From positions 132,139-196,138 of the forward strand of contig CAVBBL010000002.1 of the NCBI GenBank assembly GCA_963593905.1: a stretch of DNA of 64,000 nt, read 5' to 3'. Shown here in pieces: positions 9,136 through 18,807 of this stretch. The DNA is from CAG-791 sp963593905 (GTDB lineage: Bacteria; Bacillota; Clostridia; Lachnospirales; Lachnospiraceae). A model generated the notes under the pieces. It was not told the DNA's origin, made no database searches, and saw nothing but the letters and a program-made list of their open reading frames with translations. Numbering within the stretch: position 1 is the first letter of the stretch; each line of letters begins with the position of its first letter. Position numbers and translations under genes: made by a program.

Positions 9136-9195
9136 ATTAAATCAAACAAAGATTAAGTCAAACAAGGATTAAGTCAAACAAAGATCAAACAAACG
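9136..9195. repeat. 16-bp tandem repeat, about 3.7 units
   Basis: Units ATTAAATCAAACAAAG, ATTAAGTCAAACAAGG and ATTAAGTCAAACAAAG at 9136, 9152 and 9168, then a partial ATCAAACAAACG. It lies in the gap before the glycosyltransferase gene. Confidence 0.85.
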
Positions 9196-9231
9196 ATACA
9201 GGAAACCGATGAAGTAAAGGAAGTAATACAA

Positions 9232-10125
9232 ATGCCGGAGCAAAGAAAAGAGCACCCAACGGTCAGCATCATCGTGCCGCTGTATAATGCAGAAAAGTAT
9301 ATTGTCGGGACTATCCGCTCGGTGGAGGAACAGACCTTTACAGACTGGGAGCTACTTCTGGTGGACGACTGTTCGCCGGATCAAAGCGCACAGACAGCAG
9401 CCAGGGAGATAGAGAACTTTCGCCAAAGACAGGAGCAGAAAAAGAAACAGGAGGGCTGGACAGAATCCTGCTATCCTGTCATTCGGCTTCTTCGCAAGGA
9501 TAAAAATGAAGGAGCAGCCATGGCGAGAAACACCGGCCTGTCTCAGGCAAAAGGGCGGTTTATCGCATTTCTGGACGCGGATGATCTGTGGGATTTCCGC
9601 AAACTGGAAATGGAATTGGATTTCCAGAAGAGGACCGGGGCGGCTTTTGTCTTTACTTCTTATCATTTCGGGGATGAAGAGGGGTATCCTACGGGGAAAA
9701 CAGTGCGGGTGCCGGATGAGCTGCAATACAGAAGGGCTTTGACAAGGACGATTATTTTTACATCCACTGTCTTGATCGACCGGAGTCAGGTCGATGATTC
9801 GCTCATTCAAATGCCGCGGATACCATCCGAGGATACTGCGACCTGGTGGCGCATCCTAAAGAGTGGTATCACGGCCAGAGGACTTGATGAGCCATTGGTC
9901 ATCTACAGAAGACCGGAAAGATCTCTTTCCTCCAACAAGGGGAAGGCGGTCCTTCGAATCTGGAATCTGTACAGGAAGGTGGCACAGCTGTCTGTACCGG
10001 AAAGTGCCATTTGTCTGGTAGGATGGGCATGGCACGCCACCATGCGCCGGCTGATCAGCGATGAGCTGCGCAGCCGGTTTGCAGGAAAAAGTGAGAATGA
10101 CGCGAGAAAGAAAAGTGTAAAATGA
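9232..10125 (+). CDS. Family 2 glycosyltransferase (TuaG-like)
   Basis: GT-A fold family 2 glycosyltransferase of 297 residues, transferring a sugar from a nucleotide donor to an unknown acceptor. It opens with VSIIVPLYNAEKYI, has the LLVDDCSPD block, and the metal/nucleotide-binding LDADDLW motif at about residue 117. The overall pattern is like TuaG of teichuronic acid synthesis. There is no membrane segment and no other polysaccharide genes are adjacent, so the product is unknown. It converges on the phosphatase gene on the other strand. Confidence 0.85.
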   Translation: MPEQRKEHPTVSIIVPLYNAEKYIVGTIRSVEEQTFTDWELLLVDDCSPDQSAQTAAREIENFRQRQEQKKKQEGWTESCYPVIRLLRKDKNEGAAMARNTGLSQAKGRFIAFLDADDLWDFRKLEMELDFQKRTGAAFVFTSYHFGDEEGYPTGKTVRVPDELQYRRALTRTIIFTSTVLIDRSQVDDSLIQMPRIPSEDTATWWRILKSGITARGLDEPLVIYRRPERSLSSNKGKAVLRIWNLYRKVAQLSVPESAICLVGWAWHATMRRLISDELRSRFAGKSENDARKKSVK

Positions 10126-10181
10126 CTGCGCATCGGATCTAAGAGAGCTAAGATAGGAGAATGCCGATGCCTTTCGGTGTA

Positions 10182-11009
10182 TCAGCAAAGGGGGATATTG
10201 CTGACGGTATCATAAATGAGCTCCGGTCTGCAGTCGGAATGTTCGGCATCTTTTAGAGTGGCCTCCCCGCTGAGTACCAGGATAGAGTGCAGACCGCCGT
10301 TTATTCCGGCAGCGATGTCTGTATAGAGACGGTCGCCTACCATGGCGATAGAGCTTCGATCCTCAGTGCCCAGACGTTCCAGGAGATAATCCACGATATC
10401 GGTATTGGGCTTTCCGATGATTCGATCCGGATACCGGAAGGCAGAGGCGTGTATGAAGGCGTGAATGGCGCCGGCATCCGGAATAAAGCCTGTCTCCGTG
10501 GGGCAATTGTAATCCGGATGAGTGGAAAGATAGGGAAGTCCCTCCCGGACGAAATCACATACCTTGCACATCTTTTCATAAGTCAGACTGGTATCAAAGC
10601 CGGTGACCACCACGTCAGGGTGTTCATCCTCTAAGGAAATGCCGGCCTGGAGAAACTCCTCCCGAAGCAGAGCATTTCCAAGCAGAAATACCTTTTTTCC
10701 GGGATATTGTTTTTTCAGATACCAGATGGTGGCCTGCCCGGAGGTGAGTATGGCATCCTCGGAGACAGCAAGACCCATGCGGGATAGTTTCTCTACATAG
10801 ACAGCGGGGTTTTTGGAGGAATTATTGGTCAGGAAGATATACTCTCGTCCTGTCGCCTTGATTCTGTCCAGAAATTCTCTGGCGCCGGGAATCCATTTTT
10901 CTCCCAAATAGATGGTGCCGTCCATATCCAGCGCAAAGGTATGGATCCCGGAAAGGATGCCTTGCGGATCTTGATTGACACAAGGAAGTGCGGTTTCTTT
11001 TTCCTGCAT
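10182..11009 (-). CDS. HAD-IIA sugar-phosphatase (NagD-like)
   Basis: Haloacid dehalogenase phosphatase of 275 residues. Motif I ALDMDGTIYLG carries the nucleophile Asp, motif II is FLTNNSS, motif III IIGKPN, and motif IV MVGDRLYTDI. The cap between motifs II and III is of the NagD/p-nitrophenyl phosphatase type. The substrate is unknown; relatives hydrolyse nucleotide and sugar phosphates. The start at 11009 has GGAG seven bases upstream; a longer frame to 11117 is possible but lacks a site. The gene is convergent with the glycosyltransferase and divergent from addB. Confidence 0.9.
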   Translation of the reverse strand: MQEKETALPCVNQDPQGILSGIHTFALDMDGTIYLGEKWIPGAREFLDRIKATGREYIFLTNNSSKNPAVYVEKLSRMGLAVSEDAILTSGQATIWYLKKQYPGKKVFLLGNALLREEFLQAGISLEDEHPDVVVTGFDTSLTYEKMCKVCDFVREGLPYLSTHPDYNCPTETGFIPDAGAIHAFIHASAFRYPDRIIGKPNTDIVDYLLERLGTEDRSSIAMVGDRLYTDIAAGINGGLHSILVLSGEATLKDAEHSDCRPELIYDTVSNIPLC

Positions 11010-11151
11010 GATGCTTCTCCGTTTCTGTGCTGCCTGTGCAGCTCTTGTGGCGTTTTTATTTAAGCTTTTATTCAGGTTCTTTATACGTTCTTTTCTACGG
11101 TACCCGTCAACAGTCAAAAAGTCAATGCATTACGCGAAATGAGGATATACT

Positions 11152-14100
11152 ATGAGCTATCGATTTGTATGGGGAGCTTCCGGCGCAGGCAAAAGTCATG
11201 ATCTGATGGAGTATGCCATACAGGCATCCGAGGTGTGCGGAAAAGAAAGTATTCTCTATATCGTGCCGGATCAGTCCAAGATGCAGACGGAACAGGAATT
11301 GGTGGCAGCACACCCTGCCCACGGCATTATGAATATAGAAGTGCTGAGCTTCGGGCGCCTCTCCCACAGGATTTTTGAAGAACTGGGCGTGCAGAAGCGG
11401 ACAGTTCTGGACGACATGGGCAAGACTTTGGTGCTGCGAAGAATTGCCGGAAAGATAAAACAGCAGCTCCCTGTCATCGGCGGCAATCTGCAGCGGACCG
11501 GATATATCGCAGAGGTAAAATCCGCTTTGTCGGAATTTATGCAATACGGCATAGGTCTTTGTGAGATGGATACGCTCATTGAGTACGCAAAGGAGCAGGG
11601 GGCATTGCAGGCAAGACTGCAGGATCTGCGTCTTTTGTATGACGCTTTTCTGGAATATGAGAAGGAACGCTTTGTGACGACGGAGGAGACATTGGATCTG
11701 CTGGCGGAAGCCATCCCTTCCTCCGCGCTGGTAAAGCAGAGTATTCTGATCTTTGACGGCTTTACCGGATTTACGCCGGTGCAAAACAGAGTGCTCTGTG
11801 CGCTGATTCTGCATGCAAAGGAAGTAATCGTCAGTCTGGATTTCGGACAGGACGGGGGTCCTTCCATGGAGCAGGTCCTGGCGGAAAAAAATGCCGGGCC
11901 TAAGGAATGCATGTTTTACTTAAGCCGCAAGACGATGCGGGATTTGCATACAATGGCGCAGGAGGCCGGCGCCGTCATGGGAGAAAATCTTGCCCTTGAC
12001 GGGGATACAGACAAATATAGGCAGGGGAAAAATACACAGGCACAAGAAATAAGAGGGGCACAGACGCAGGAGATAGAGGAGGTACAGACACAAGGGATAA
12101 AGAATGCACAAATACAGGATATAGAGAAGGCACAGATACAGGAGATAAAGGGGGCGCAGACACAGGAGACGAGTGTATGGCGATTTCGCCAAAATCCTGT
12201 GCTGGGACACATGGAAGCCCATTTGTTCCGATCTCCGGTAATTCCATGGACAGGAGGAGAACAGGCTTTAAGACAGAGCATTCATATCCGAGAGTCCTCG
12301 TCCCGATTAGAAGAGGTGCGGCAGATGTGCATCACTATCCGCAGGCTGGTGGAAGAGCAGGGATACCTGTATCGGGATTTTGCCGCCGTGTGCGGTGATC
12401 AGACAGCGTATCAGGATGCGCTGGAGAGAATGTGCCGCCGCTACGAGATACCGGTATACATTGACAGGACCAGCCCTGTGGTGGCCAATCCCCTGACAGA
12501 AACGATCCGCAGTGCATTGCAGATCGGAATCAGCGACTATGCCTATGAGCAGGTATTTCGGTATCTGCGAAGCGGCCTGTCGTCCCTGACGGCCGATGAG
12601 ACAGACAGGCTGGAAAATTTTTGCCTGGAAAGAGGCATCCGCAGCCGAAAGAAATGGGGAAGAGTTTTTGATGAAAAGGTAGAACCTTTGCGTCTTAAAT
12701 TTCTGGAGGAAATTGCGCCTCTTACTATGACGGGAATAATCGGAGAAACCGCTCGGGAGGATAACAGGCAGGAAAATGCGGGGGCGGCTGCCAAAATGAC
12801 GGTCCGCATGCGCACGGAGGCACTGTACCGATTTCTGGTACAGAATCATGTCCAGGAATCCATGGAAAAGTATGCAGAGGCATTCACGGAGCAAATGGAC
12901 CTGGTGCGGGCAAAGGAATACAGCCAGATTTATCCTAAGCTTATGGAATTGTTGGATCAGATCGTGGATCTGCTGGGAGATGAGCCTATATCTGCCAGAG
13001 ACTATCTGTCCCTGTTGGAGACCGGAATCGCAGAGATTCGGGTGGGGACATTGCCCCAGAAGGCAGACCGTTTGGTAGTGGGAGATATGGAACGAACCAG
13101 ACTGCATCAGGTAAAGGTACTCTTTGTGCTGGGCGTCAATGATGGCAGTATTCCCAAGGCATCCACAGGAGGGGGGATTCTCTCAGATCTGGACAGAGAG
13201 TTTTTACAGGGCTCCGGCATGGAGCTTTCGCCTACCCCCAGACAGCAGATGTATATCCAGCGGCTCTATCTGTATATGAACATGACAAAGCCTACAGAGC
13301 AGCTCTATCTGTCCTATGCCCGAGTAGGAGATGACGGTAAGACCCTGCGTCCTTCCTATCTGATCCAAACCATGCGCCGCCTTTTCCCGGAATTATCGGT
13401 GGAAGTGCCCGAGGAGGGGCCGCTGGCCGGTCAGCTGATGGCGGGACGGGACAGCCTGGATTTTCTCGCCGGAGGACTGCGGGAGATGATGGACGGCTAT
13501 TATGACAGGGAAAAGGCAAAAATGGAAAGCCTCCTGACAGTCTATGGTGTCCTGACAGCAGGATGCGGGGCTGAGGAAAAGATGGCAGAGAATGCGCAGA
13601 GGCTGACCAAAGCGGCAGTGCTTCGCTATCGTCCAAGACCTATCTCCCAGCAGACAGCGAAGGCACTCTACGGGCGGTTCCTGCGGGGGAGCGTCAGCAG
13701 GCTGGAGACCTGCGCACAGTGCTTTGGCAGACATTATCTGCAATATGGACTGGGGCTCAAGGAACGGAAAGTCTATGTGCCGGAGACCTCTGATGTGGGG
13801 GCAGTACTGCATGAGAGCATGGAGGCCTTTGCGGGAAAGCTTCGAAAGCAGGGACTGTCCTGGACGGATTTTGATTACCGCCAGGGACAGCAGCTTTCCG
13901 AAGAGGCCATTATGGAGACAGCAGCGGGCTATCAGGATCTGCTGCTCTATGCCACAGCCAGAAGCAGTGCTTCCTTAGAGCGGATGAAGCGGATCCTGGG
14001 CCGCACGGTAGAGACACTGCAATACCAGTTGCGGCGGGGAAGCTTCGTGCCCCAGGAGTATGAGCTTTCCTTTGGAACCAAAACATCGCCTTTGGGAGAG

Positions 14101-14820
14101 ATTGTGATTCCTTTGCATCCCTGGGAGGATGATGCAGAGACGGCTGCCCTTTATTTAAACGGTCGTATAGACAGATTGGATCTGTGTCATACCCAGGATG
14201 GTATCTATATCAAGGTGTTGGATTATAAATCCGGTCTGCGTGATCTGGATCCCCAAAAGATAAGGCAGGGCCTGCAGCTGCAGCTGATGGTCTATATGGA
14301 AGCGGCCAGGGCCAGAGAACAGAGCCTGTATCCGGAGAAGAGCACAGTGCCTGCTGCCATGCTCTACTATCGCTTTCAGGATCCTTTTGTGGATGGAGAT
14401 TTTGCCGTGCTGCCGGTAGAAAATGATGCAGACAAGGAGACGTGGACAGGAGAAACCGATGCATCAATTCTGGTTGCACAGCTGAAAGAACTGTGTCCCA
14501 GAGGACTCATCAACAAGGATCCGCAGGTGCTTTCTTTGCTGGATAAGGAACCCGGAAATAAAGCACATGTCATTCCCGTCAGCTTTAAAAAAGACGGAAC
14601 GCTGCGGTCCGGCTCCGGCGTGCTTTCTACCGAAGAGTATGAAGAACTGGCAGAGGCTGCCAGAGAGGTGATGTGTCAGCTGGGGGAGGAAATCCTTCGG
14701 GGAAATGTGACACTCTCCCCTGTGGAGGACGGGCAGATATCTGCCTGTGAATACTGTCCCTATAAGAATGTATGCGGTTTTGACCCCAAGACACCGGGGT
14801 ATGAAAAAAGAAATATTTAA
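11152..14820 (+). CDS. addB: AddAB helicase-nuclease, subunit AddB
   Basis: Second subunit of the AddAB double-strand-break resection enzyme. Walker A GASGAGKS is at residues 8-15. The C-terminal nuclease has VLDYKSGLRD, and the iron-sulfur-type Cys set is split between CAQCFGRHYL and the C-terminal CEYCPYKNVCGFD, as in AddB family members. The product is 1222 residues. A tandem 8-residue repeat (units like IKGAQTQE, about residues 297-342) interrupts the helicase-like region and is not expected in AddB. It lies 90 bases upstream of addA in the same operon. Confidence 0.95.
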   Translation: MSYRFVWGASGAGKSHDLMEYAIQASEVCGKESILYIVPDQSKMQTEQELVAAHPAHGIMNIEVLSFGRLSHRIFEELGVQKRTVLDDMGKTLVLRRIAGKIKQQLPVIGGNLQRTGYIAEVKSALSEFMQYGIGLCEMDTLIEYAKEQGALQARLQDLRLLYDAFLEYEKERFVTTEETLDLLAEAIPSSALVKQSILIFDGFTGFTPVQNRVLCALILHAKEVIVSLDFGQDGGPSMEQVLAEKNAGPKECMFYLSRKTMRDLHTMAQEAGAVMGENLALDGDTDKYRQGKNTQAQEIRGAQTQEIEEVQTQGIKNAQIQDIEKAQIQEIKGAQTQETSVWRFRQNPVLGHMEAHLFRSPVIPWTGGEQALRQSIHIRESSSRLEEVRQMCITIRRLVEEQGYLYRDFAAVCGDQTAYQDALERMCRRYEIPVYIDRTSPVVANPLTETIRSALQIGISDYAYEQVFRYLRSGLSSLTADETDRLENFCLERGIRSRKKWGRVFDEKVEPLRLKFLEEIAPLTMTGIIGETAREDNRQENAGAAAKMTVRMRTEALYRFLVQNHVQESMEKYAEAFTEQMDLVRAKEYSQIYPKLMELLDQIVDLLGDEPISARDYLSLLETGIAEIRVGTLPQKADRLVVGDMERTRLHQVKVLFVLGVNDGSIPKASTGGGILSDLDREFLQGSGMELSPTPRQQMYIQRLYLYMNMTKPTEQLYLSYARVGDDGKTLRPSYLIQTMRRLFPELSVEVPEEGPLAGQLMAGRDSLDFLAGGLREMMDGYYDREKAKMESLLTVYGVLTAGCGAEEKMAENAQRLTKAAVLRYRPRPISQQTAKALYGRFLRGSVSRLETCAQCFGRHYLQYGLGLKERKVYVPETSDVGAVLHESMEAFAGKLRKQGLSWTDFDYRQGQQLSEEAIMETAAGYQDLLLYATARSSASLERMKRILGRTVETLQYQLRRGSFVPQEYELSFGTKTSPLGEIVIPLHPWEDDAETAALYLNGRIDRLDLCHTQDGIYIKVLDYKSGLRDLDPQKIRQGLQLQLMVYMEAARAREQSLYPEKSTVPAAMLYYRFQDPFVDGDFAVLPVENDADKETWTGETDASILVAQLKELCPRGLINKDPQVLSLLDKEPGNKAHVIPVSFKKDGTLRSGSGVLSTEEYEELAEAAREVMCQLGEEILRGNVTLSPVEDGQISACEYCPYKNVCGFDPKTPGYEKRNI
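12039..12176 (+). repeat. 24-bp tandem repeat inside addB
   Basis: Units begin at 12057, 12081, 12105, 12129 and 12153, with a shortened first unit at 12039. Each encodes eight residues of the type I-K/E-x-A/V-Q-T/I-Q-x, so the frame is kept. Confidence 0.85.
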
Positions 14821-14910
14821 TAAGTTGGATGATATCGGGGTGAGAGCGCGCAGCAATCCCGCATCATCTGATTGGCAGAACAATCAACTTATAAAAATCC
14901 AGAGGTAAGT

Positions 14911-17900
14911 ATGAAATTTACAGAGAAACAGCAGCGGGTGCTGGATGCAAGAGATCACAATATACTGGTGTCAGCGGCCGCAGGAAGCGGCAAGACAGCA
15001 GTGCTGGTAGAGCGCATCATACGTCTGGTGACAGAGCCCGGAAAAGACGGGGCGGAGCCGGCGGATATCGATCAGCTGTTAGTGGTGACCTTTACCAGGG
15101 CGGCGGCAGCGCAGATGCGGGAGCGTATCGGCGCTGCCATAGAAAAAAGGCTGGCTGCGGAACCGGAAAATCGGCATCTTCAGCGTCAGGAGACCTTACT
15201 GCACAGAGCCCAGATTACTACCATTGACAGCTTCTGCACTTATTTATTGCGCAATCATTTCAGCGACATCGATTTAGACCCTTCCTTCCGGCAGGCAGAT
15301 GAGACAGAATCCGCTTTGCTGAAAAAGGATGTGTTAGGAACAGTGCTGGAGGAGGCTTACAGCAGGAAAGATCCTGACTTTATGGCCTGTGTGGACTATT
15401 TTTGTCCGGGGGTTAAGGATACTGCTTTAGAGGGACTGGTGATGGATCTCTATACCAAGGCGATGAGCCATCCCTGGCCGGAGATGTGGATCAAGGAGAG
15501 AGAAGAGGACTACTGTGCCCTGACCGAAGAGGAACTGTACAGAACACCCTGGATGGAATTTTTGCTGCGGCAGGGACTGCGGCGGTTTAAGGAGATGGAA
15601 GAGCGATATGATGCCATGCTCATCATCTGTCAGCAGGCGGACGGGCCCTATCCTTATGCTGCATTTCTGGAGGAGGAAAAGAAAACTGTCTTTGCAGGTC
15701 TTAAGGAGAAAGCAGCTTTTTATACGGCGGCGGAGGAAGATGACGCCAAAAAGGCCAGGAAAAAGCTGGAAGAACTTATCAGAATCCGGGAGCAGCTGGA
15801 GAACTGTGTCCAGAAATTTGCCGGTGTAAAAAATCTGCCCCGGGTGGATGCCAGGAAATACCCGGAGGTGAATCCTCTCTTAAAAGGCGCCGTCCAGGAA
15901 ATGCGAAGCGCGTGTAAAAAGGCGGCGAAGGAATTGGGGGAGAAGCTGTTTACGGAGTCCCCTTCCGAGACGGCCTTTAAGATGGAGGCTGCCCGGAAAC
16001 CGCTGCAGACATTGGCTTGCCTGACCCTGGAGTTTATTCATCGTTTTCAGGAGACCAAGCAGGAAAAGAATATCATCGACTTTGATGATCTGGAGCACCA
16101 TGCCCTGCATATCCTGTGTGATGTCAAGGAGGACGGCAGCGTATTGCCCAGCAGGACAGCCCTGCGCTATCGCAGTCATTTTAAGGAAATTCTGATCGAC
16201 GAATATCAGGACAGCAATGATGTGCAGGAATTGCTTCTCTCCATCATTTCCGGAGAGAGTGAGGGGCACTTTAACCGTTTTATGGTAGGGGATGTAAAAC
16301 AGAGCATCTATAAATTCCGCCTGGCCAGGCCGGAAATCTTTATGGATAAGTTCTTTACCTATCGCCCCATGGATGAACGGAAAGAGCGCATAGACTTAGA
16401 TCAGAATTTCCGAAGCCGACAGGAGGTATTAGAGAGCGTCAACGGCGTTTTTGAGCGCATCATGCGTTCTGATGTGGGAGGCATCACCTACAACAAAGAG
16501 GCCTCCCTGAAAAAGGGCGCCGACTATCCGGAAAGTCAGGGAGATGAGTACCGGGCAGAGCTGCTGCTGGTGGACGAAAAGGAAGACGAGGAGACAGAAG
16601 AGAACAAGAATACAGAAAAGGATAAGAACGCAGAAAAGGACAGGAACACACAGAAAAAGCAGACAGAAGAAGGCGGTGAAGAGAATAAAACTGCTGATGA
16701 GGAGAAGCTAAAAAGGACAAAACGTCAAAGGCAGGCACTGGCAGTGGCTCATCGGATCAAGGAACTGGTGGGGATTATGCCGGTGCGGGATGAGGACAGC
16801 GGTCTTATGCGTCCTGCCAGGTATAAGGACATTGTCATTTTGCTGCGGGCAGCTGCCGGCTGGGATGAGGAGCTTCGAACCGTCTTTGAAAAAGAAGGAA
16901 TTCCCTCTTACATCAATACCCGAAAAGGCTACTTTTCCACAGAAGAGATCAGACAGGCTTTGCAGCTTCTGCGGGTGCTGGACAATCCCAGACAGGATAT
17001 TCCCCTCTACGGTGTGATGAGAGGCTACTTTGGAGATTTCAGCGAGGAGGAAGTAGCCAGAGTGCGCCTTTGTGCTAAAAAGCAGGAGGAGAAGCAGCAG
17101 GAGAAGCGTCCAGAAGACGGCACCGTGGAGGATGGAGCAGAGAAAAGCAGTCTCTACGAGGCGTTGCTGCTTTGCGCCAAAGAGCAGGATTCGCTGGGAG
17201 AGAAGGCTTCGCGCTTTCTTGCTTTTATCAGGAACTGGAGAGAAAAAAAGGTTTTCCTGACGGTGCATACGCTGCTCACCAGTCTTTTTGAAGAGACGGG
17301 ATATGAGAATTATGCGGCGGCGCTGCCGGGAGGTGCGGGACGGCTTGCCAATCTGCATATGCTCTGTGCCCAGGCGGCTGCTTTTGAGAAGACAGCGTAT
17401 ACAGGACTTTTTCAGTTCCTTCGCTATATCGATCAGATGCACGAATATGAGGTGGACTACGGAGAGGCCAACACGCTGGATGAAGAGGCGGATGTAGTAC
17501 GCATCATGAGTATTCATAAGAGTAAGGGACTGGAGTTCCCCATCTGCTTTGTGGTGGGCACGGAAAAGCGCTTTAACAGGCGGGATGCCTCCGGGAATAT
17601 GATCATAGACAATGACTGGGGTGCAGGTCTGTCCTACGTGGATACGAACAGGCGCATCCGTATGGATACACTGCGAAAGAAGGCTATTGCAGAGAAAATC
17701 AGGACGGAAAGCCTGGGAGAGGAAATTCGTGTTCTCTATGTGGCGATGACCAGAGCTAAGGAAAAACTGATTCTGACGGGATATACACAAGATTATGAGG
17801 CAAAACTGCAGCAGCTTTGTGCCGGCCTGACCGGACGAAAATATCAGTTTCTGCCGGTGACGAGCATTGAAAATGCCGGCTGCTTTCTGGATCTTCTGCT

Positions 17901-18807
17901 GGCAGCGCAGGCGATTTGCATGGCGCAGCATGCTCCATTGCCGTTAGAATTTCGTGTTTTGAAGGCTGCAGAGCTTTCTTTGCAGGAGCTGGAGGAGCAG
18001 GTGAGTCTGGAGACGAGAGCGGGGCTTTTGCAGCATACCGCCGCAGAGGCGGGGATAGGACATTTTGCAGATGAAAGGCTGGCAGAAGAACTGCAAAGGC
18101 GCTTCGCCTTCCGCTATCCCCATGAAAATCTGTCCGGCCTCTATACCAAAACAACTGTCACAGAGTTAAAGAAAGCGGCAGAAGGAGACAGGGAAGAGGA
18201 GAGCAGTCAGCTGTTTGGCAAAGAGGAAAATCTTCCCTGTGTGCCCCGCTTTATGCAGGAAAAAGAAGAGATACAAGGCGCTGCCAGAGGAACGGTGATC
18301 CATCATTTTCTGGAAGTGTTTGATTACCGTCGCTTTTCGGAACCGTCTGCCGTGACGGCCGGTCAGCTGGCAGAGTATGCACAGGAACTCATAAATGCAG
18401 GTCTTTTCCGGACGGAAGAAAAGGAGATTCTGACAGGAAAGCAGGTGCTGACTTTTTTGAGGTCCCCTTTGGCGAGACGTATGGCAGCAGCAGAAAATGA
18501 AAACAGACTCTATCGGGAGCAGCATTTTGTCATGGGTGTGCCGGCGAACCGGCTGCAGGAAGAGTTTCCGGAGAATGAAGAAGTGTTGATCCAGGGAATC
18601 ATCGATGCCTTTTTTGAAGAAGAGGATCACCTGGTACTGGTAGATTATAAGACGGACCGGGTGGGCAGCGCCGGCATATTGCAGCAGCGCTACCGGGTCC
18701 AGCTCTCCTGCTATGCAGAGGCTATTGCACGCATGCGGGGCAGGAGAGTGACAGAGAAGATTATTTATTCGACGGCTCTTGGTCAGGAGATTCTTTTTCC
18801 TGACTAA
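14911..18807 (+). CDS. addA: AddAB helicase-nuclease, subunit AddA
   Basis: UvrD-like helicase plus RecB-type nuclease, partner of AddB, 1298 residues. Walker A AAAGSGKTAVL is at residues 22-32; motif II is ILIDEYQDSN, then VGDVKQSIYKFR, MSIHKSKGLEFP and YVAMTRAKEKL. The nuclease core LVLVDYKTDRV is near the C-terminus. A charged Asn/Glu/Lys-rich insertion (about residues 560-610) contains an 18-bp DNA repeat. ATG at 14911 is preferred over 14872 because AGAGGTAAGT precedes it. The addB-addA gap can fold (TAAGTTG 14821 with CAACTTA 14885). Its 3' end overlaps the opposite gene by 47 bases. Confidence 0.95.
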   Translation: MKFTEKQQRVLDARDHNILVSAAAGSGKTAVLVERIIRLVTEPGKDGAEPADIDQLLVVTFTRAAAAQMRERIGAAIEKRLAAEPENRHLQRQETLLHRAQITTIDSFCTYLLRNHFSDIDLDPSFRQADETESALLKKDVLGTVLEEAYSRKDPDFMACVDYFCPGVKDTALEGLVMDLYTKAMSHPWPEMWIKEREEDYCALTEEELYRTPWMEFLLRQGLRRFKEMEERYDAMLIICQQADGPYPYAAFLEEEKKTVFAGLKEKAAFYTAAEEDDAKKARKKLEELIRIREQLENCVQKFAGVKNLPRVDARKYPEVNPLLKGAVQEMRSACKKAAKELGEKLFTESPSETAFKMEAARKPLQTLACLTLEFIHRFQETKQEKNIIDFDDLEHHALHILCDVKEDGSVLPSRTALRYRSHFKEILIDEYQDSNDVQELLLSIISGESEGHFNRFMVGDVKQSIYKFRLARPEIFMDKFFTYRPMDERKERIDLDQNFRSRQEVLESVNGVFERIMRSDVGGITYNKEASLKKGADYPESQGDEYRAELLLVDEKEDEETEENKNTEKDKNAEKDRNTQKKQTEEGGEENKTADEEKLKRTKRQRQALAVAHRIKELVGIMPVRDEDSGLMRPARYKDIVILLRAAAGWDEELRTVFEKEGIPSYINTRKGYFSTEEIRQALQLLRVLDNPRQDIPLYGVMRGYFGDFSEEEVARVRLCAKKQEEKQQEKRPEDGTVEDGAEKSSLYEALLLCAKEQDSLGEKASRFLAFIRNWREKKVFLTVHTLLTSLFEETGYENYAAALPGGAGRLANLHMLCAQAAAFEKTAYTGLFQFLRYIDQMHEYEVDYGEANTLDEEADVVRIMSIHKSKGLEFPICFVVGTEKRFNRRDASGNMIIDNDWGAGLSYVDTNRRIRMDTLRKKAIAEKIRTESLGEEIRVLYVAMTRAKEKLILTGYTQDYEAKLQQLCAGLTGRKYQFLPVTSIENAGCFLDLLLAAQAICMAQHAPLPLEFRVLKAAELSLQELEEQVSLETRAGLLQHTAAEAGIGHFADERLAEELQRRFAFRYPHENLSGLYTKTTVTELKKAAEGDREEESSQLFGKEENLPCVPRFMQEKEEIQGAARGTVIHHFLEVFDYRRFSEPSAVTAGQLAEYAQELINAGLFRTEEKEILTGKQVLTFLRSPLARRMAAAENENRLYREQHFVMGVPANRLQEEFPENEEVLIQGIIDAFFEEEDHLVLVDYKTDRVGSAGILQQRYRVQLSCYAEAIARMRGRRVTEKIIYSTALGQEILFPD
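16606..16659 (+). repeat. 18-bp tandem repeat inside addA
   Basis: Three in-frame units start at 16606, 16624 and 16642, e.g. AAGAATACAGAAAAGGAT, encoding a charged K-N-x-E/Q-K-D/K type linker in AddA. Confidence 0.8.

Noticed and set aside
9136..9195. Possible CRISPR array
   Set aside because: Units are 16 bp with no spacers; a simple tandem repeat. No cas genes in the window.
16708..17931. Antisense frame of 407 codons opposite addA
   Set aside because: Lies wholly within conserved helicase sequence; composition reflects addA codon bias.
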